From NCBI GenBank assembly GCA_021234155.1, contig JAJEKV010000004.1, positions 8,498,109-8,562,108 of the forward strand: 64,000 bases of DNA. Reading direction: 5' to 3'. Source of the DNA: Isoetes taiwanensis. Lineage: Eukaryota; Streptophyta; Lycopodiopsida; Isoetales; Isoetaceae. Positions 60,628 to 64,000 of this stretch are shown here, in pieces. The position numbers and the translations under genes are program-made. Position 1 is the first letter of the stretch, and the number at the start of each line of letters is the position of its first letter. A model generated the notes under the pieces. The model was given only the letters and a program-made list of their open reading frames with translations. It did not search any database and was not told the DNA's origin.

Positions 60628-61440
60628 TATTTTTCTTCATATTTTCATAAGCAACAAGATAACTAGGAAGTTGTACACATAATGCTGCTCATACAGTAAT
60701 GATCGAGGCAATTTGGGCCGATAAGGTATGTCTTCGACATTACTATTTGCAATTTAAATTACAATAGCCATTTCGAAGTACACCCTTGGTACACAAGCAC
60801 TTGATTATTCTTGTTGAGGTCAAATTATGGAATATATTTAGTTATGCACAAAGATGTGTAAGTAGAAAATAATTGTAAAATGTTTTTGGGGGACAATAGA
60901 AAATGGCATACTTATTATGCATTGAGCTTGAAGGATGGTCCATTACAAGTGCTATGGGCAATGGTCAAAATATGTACGATGAGGTAATTTATTGTTTTCA
61001 TGACATTACACTTTAATATTTGAAATATGCTAAGGTTGTTTAAATGAAATAAGAAATCGAGAAGGGAAGCACCTTTTATCCATATATATTAGAGTCTATT
61101 ATTTATATAAAGAAATGGGGGCCATGCATGTGTGCCACATGTCACACATAGCCTTTTTGATAAAGCCTCCCATGAATTATTTGCTCCTACGATACATGCT
61201 TTCCTTGACGACTTTATTGTTTATGGATAGACTAAGAAGTTGTCTACATTAAATGAGGCACAAGTATCTTTATGAACAAGAATAAGGTATGGAGGACGAA
61301 CGATATTATTTTATTATGCTTAGCTGTTATATACTTTCTCCAGACTTTTTAGCCGATGGGCTTTGGCGCCATCAAGAACATTTTGTAGAGCAGAACTTAG
61401 CCGCTTCTTGTTCTTCTGCTCAGCCGCTTCTTGTTCTTAG
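60628..61440. other. Intergenic or upstream intron, no exon recognised
   Basis: AT-rich. Upstream exons of the gene at 61441-63576 may lie here or further left, but none is convincing. An open frame from ATG 61289 (MEDERYY) runs into exon a and could be a start, but it crosses a 23-bp duplication. Confidence 0.45.
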
Positions 61441-63576
61441 AAGAGGCGCTTTCTACTTTGTGGTGTGGTCGACCGCCACTCTTGTTGTTGGAGGACCGAA
61501 ATGTCTAAAAGGAGTATATATTCATGGAAGCAGATCACAACAAGATGGAAAATTTCCTCCTGATAAGGCTTTATGGAAAAATGATGGAAGAATGCAAACG
61601 AATCAAACCTTGGTGGCCTACGCCAGGAGCGCCCATATCCAGGTTTCTATGATATATTTGGCTTTCATTCCATCTTTAGGGAATCGATGCATGTATATGC
61701 AAATCTTAAAATAGAGATTATGCTTTTCTTAAAAGTTTGCTTTTATTTCCTCAAAGTAATACATGCGAATCATGCTTCTATCTATCTGTTTACACATCAT
61801 TGAATAAATCTGCTTGGATGTCTGTTATCTTATTTAATATGGATTAAGACCAGATTATATGGTGCTGCTAGACACACTGATCTATTTATTAGGATAGTGT
61901 CTAATGGTTCTGGATAAGTTAAACTAGGGTATACACTCATGTATAAGACCATGCACAGGGTTATATTCGTTCGTCTATTGCTTGAAGATCATAAGATGCA
62001 TGCAAATGCATGCTTGCTAGGTATTGTGGGTGTAGAACTATTATTTCATTAGCGTTTTGCTTCATGAACATATGTTTTTTGCATAATGGGGCTGCCCATC
62101 AAGTAGCCTAACGTCGTTTGTGGTGCGGACAATATATGGTTTCTGTGCTGGGGTAAGCAGCATGATGGTGCTTGTGGGCGCTAATGGATACATAATATTA
62201 TTATTAAAGTATGTATCTTAGATCTGTACTTGCTGATTCTTAACTGATATACACAGGTGTATGGCTGTGGTAGGCAGCCATGTACTAGAATGTAACATAA
62301 ATTAATATATCTGCATATTTTTACTGGTTTGAAGAGCTCCATTTGCTTAAATTACACCATTCTACTTTGTATAAGAATAGGTGAAGGGCGAAGAGCCATA
62401 GTGTCTCACTGCTTACCTGACGCCCCTTGTCTTGTTACCATGATTTGCTAACATTGGCATTGTTTGGGTGCAGGTAACCGAGACTCTATCTCCTGTCTTT
62501 TCAAAGTTACAAGGTTGCAGCATGAAGGCAACTAAAATTGAAGATATTACATGGAAATCAGGCTCAACTAATTCTGATTTCCAGCAAAATGTGGTGAGAT
62601 CTACCTAGTTTCTGATATGTACAAGAACATAGTCAGAGAAAAACATGTAATGCAAGTATAGAGCTTTGAAAATAGCTAACTTTATTATAGGACAAGTACA
62701 TGCTGTTTTGATTGATTCTGAATTTCTACTATGGTCATATAATGCTCATATATTGGCACTCTGAATTTCTATCCTTTAAGAATATTATACAAGGTTATGC
62801 AGTTACATCTACATTTTGAGTCGTTATAGATATGTTTACATCTTGAACTTGGATATGTTTTACAATATAATACTTGATTTGATAAGAATGAAATTACTCG
62901 ATATGGGGATATTGGAATTCTGAATACTATTTTTTTGAAATTCTGAAAATTACATGAGATAAAGATATAAGATGTACTTACTTGGAAATTATGTGACCAC
63001 ATGTTTAACTTTAAAACTCGTATTTTCTGAAATTCTGAATTCTGAATTCTATGTTCTAAAATGATGGTCTGATTTTATGCATCATGTTTAAAGGGAAAAG
63101 CTATACTAATTATATTACTCTGCTAGACATATTCATATCTCCAACCATGTAAAGGTTACCTTTCAACTGTGGCTTGGGTTTTACCCTTGATGGATATGAA
63201 TGGGATAGTTTACATCTTGAATGGAGCTATAAGTTTGTATTTATGCAATTGTAGTGTAAGTCTAGATGTAAATGTGAATAAGAAGAAAATGTGACTTCCA
63301 TTAGTTAGAGTCTTCTAACTAGCACAGCTACACTTTACTTGGTTGATTCTCGTTATCGATCACTATGCCTTTTAAAGGGTTGTGATTCCTTGTTTTGGAT
63401 TTTATCAATGATGTTTGTTGTATTGGGAACTAATCTCTCTCAAGTTGTTGATACATCTCCTAGATAGGAGATGCGGGCTATGGGGAGAACAGGACCCTTG
63501 TCCTATGTTGTCCAAAAGGGTCTATTACCTCTACATGCTGGAGATAGCTGGCAAGTGCATGTCTTCTACAAATCAG
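61441..63576 (+). CDS. Three exons of an unrecognised gene, continuing beyond the window
   Basis: Three pieces fit as consecutive exons. Exon a is 61441-61642, after the acceptor GCTTCTTGTTCTTAG, ending ARSAHIQ/GTTTCT. Exon b is 62474-62593, GGGTGCAG/GTAACC to AATGTG/GTGAGA, 40 codons (VTETLSPVFSKLQGCSMKATK). Exon c is 63468-63576, GATAG/GAGATG to TCAG/GTTAGC, containing MGRTGPLSYVVQKGLLPLHAG. The a-b and b-c junctions are both phase 0 with no internal stops. The deduced sequence (GGPKCLKGVYIHGSRSQQDG, DSWQVHVFYKS) is not a family I recognise. Exon a's start is uncertain, and it may begin further upstream. Confidence 0.5.
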
Positions 63577-63848
63577 GTTAGCTTGTATATTATACCTTTG
63601 GATTACATGAGATCTACCACCATCTGGTGGAAGATCTAGTGTGCATTTGGCTCTCGTCAATGCATAATTTGGATATTGGCCCTATGTGCCTTATCTTACT
63701 TGAAAATATACTTGGAATTGGCTTATTTTGCCTTATCCAATACATCTTCATAATATACTTGGATTGGCTTTTTATGCCGCATCCAATACATCGGATAATC
63801 TGGTGAACTCAAGCTTTTTTTAAAAAAATAATTGTTCTTATAAAGTAA
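63577..63848. other. Intronic or intergenic sequence with repeated TGGATTGGC units
   Basis: It contains two diverged copies of ATACTTGGA(A)TTGGCTTATTTTGCCTTATCCAATACATC (63710-63749 and 63757-63792), a short tandem-like repeat. No exon. Confidence 0.6.
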
Positions 63849-63922
63849 GGTAGTAGGACCCTTCTTCCTCATGGAAGGGGGTCCTACTCCTTATATTCCA
63901 TGAGAAGAAGTGCCCTACTACC
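63849..63922. repeat. Inverted repeat / hairpin, about 27-bp arms
   Basis: GGTAGTAGGACCCTTCTTCC starts the left arm (63849-63876). The right arm (63896-63922) ends GTGCCCTACTACC and is its complement with a few mismatches. An inner GTCCTACT copy lies in the loop. It resembles the end of a foldback element. Confidence 0.85.
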
Positions 63923-63935
63923 GAGGGAGGGGAGG

Positions 63936-63987
63936 GAAGAAGAAGAAGAAGAAGAAGAAGGAAGAAGAAGAAGAAGAAGAAGAAGAG
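63936..63987 (+). repeat. (GAA)n microsatellite at the right edge
   Basis: GAA units with one extra G at 63960-63961, followed by a T run to the window end. Confidence 0.95.
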
Positions 63988-64000
63988 AATTTTTTTTTTC

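Noticed and set aside
60257-60682. Apparent poly-Leu, poly-Lys and poly-Arg proteins
   Set aside because: All come from translating the (GAA)n repeat in different frames; no flanking coding evidence except the decayed LINE piece.
32684-62400. Word GGGCGAAGAGCCA at about 32684 and 62386 as a dispersed repeat
   Set aside because: Only 13 bases are shared and the flanks differ, so it is too short to call.
22600-63990. CRISPR array or tRNA/rRNA genes
   Set aside because: No regularly spaced direct repeats and no cloverleaf or rRNA-like sequence was seen; the tandem repeats found are single duplications or microsatellites.

Overview
This window is nuclear DNA from a land plant. The evidence is a set of intron-rich genes with GT-AG introns (a separately encoded ATP-citrate synthase beta chain with 16 coding exons is the clearest), plant-type Ty3/Gypsy, L1-type and CACTA elements, and AT-rich intergenic and intronic DNA full of decayed repeats. 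The species cannot be named from sequence alone. The heavy repeat load, multi-kilobase introns and the non-LTR family present in several copies would suit a fern, lycophyte or gymnosperm, but that is a guess.

Left third (1-16201) is a nest of LTR retrotransposons. A minus-strand Ty3/Gypsy reverse transcriptase-RNase H frame runs off the left edge (1-1526). A plus-strand Gypsy 3' end and a 1.54-kb LTR starting TGTGACG follow. That LTR is split at 1771/12768 by an 11-kb Ty3/Gypsy element (1772-12762) with 2.4-2.5-kb LTRs, a 5-bp CACCC target duplication and a primer-binding site resembling the complement of tRNA-Gln. Its internal order is gag, two zinc knuckles, protease, an extra (archaeal/plant-like) RNase H, reverse transcriptase, a degenerate gypsy RNase H, then integrase. 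The extra RNase H lies before the reverse transcriptase, and the coding region is broken in many places although the LTRs differ by only about 1%. A second, diverged 1.54-kb LTR follows (14660-16201).

Middle (18034-30408): a complete 14-exon gene for a SPATA20/SSP411-like thioredoxin-fold protein (783 aa deduced), plus strand. It includes a 22-nt micro-exon that encodes half of the CHWC redox motif and a 4.9-kb intron filled with nested non-LTR elements. From 30409 to 42900 there is no intact gene. This stretch holds a decayed multi-ORF locus of unknown family (32032-35500), a truncated L1-type LINE (35566-36400, minus), a SINE candidate with an 11-bp target duplication (37193-37433), another LINE 3' end (39556-40190, minus) and a pseudogene resembling the leucine-rich repeats of EIN3-binding F-box proteins (40218-41395, minus).

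Right third: the ATP-citrate synthase beta-chain gene (43221-46615, plus, 610 aa) converges on a three-exon nitroreductase/SagB-type oxidoreductase gene (47796-51108, minus, 620 aa). Between them is a duplicated copy of the latter's last exon. Beyond lie a cluster of short palindromes, a decayed LINE, a complete non-autonomous CACTA transposon (54307-56583, TSD TAT), an endonuclease-encoding LINE fragment (59130-60480, minus), long GAA microsatellites, and three phase-compatible exons of an unrecognised gene that leaves the window on the right (61441-63576). The three recognised genes are unrelated housekeeping-type functions (redox chaperone-like, cytosolic acetyl-CoA supply, flavin oxidoreductase), with no sign of coordinated function.
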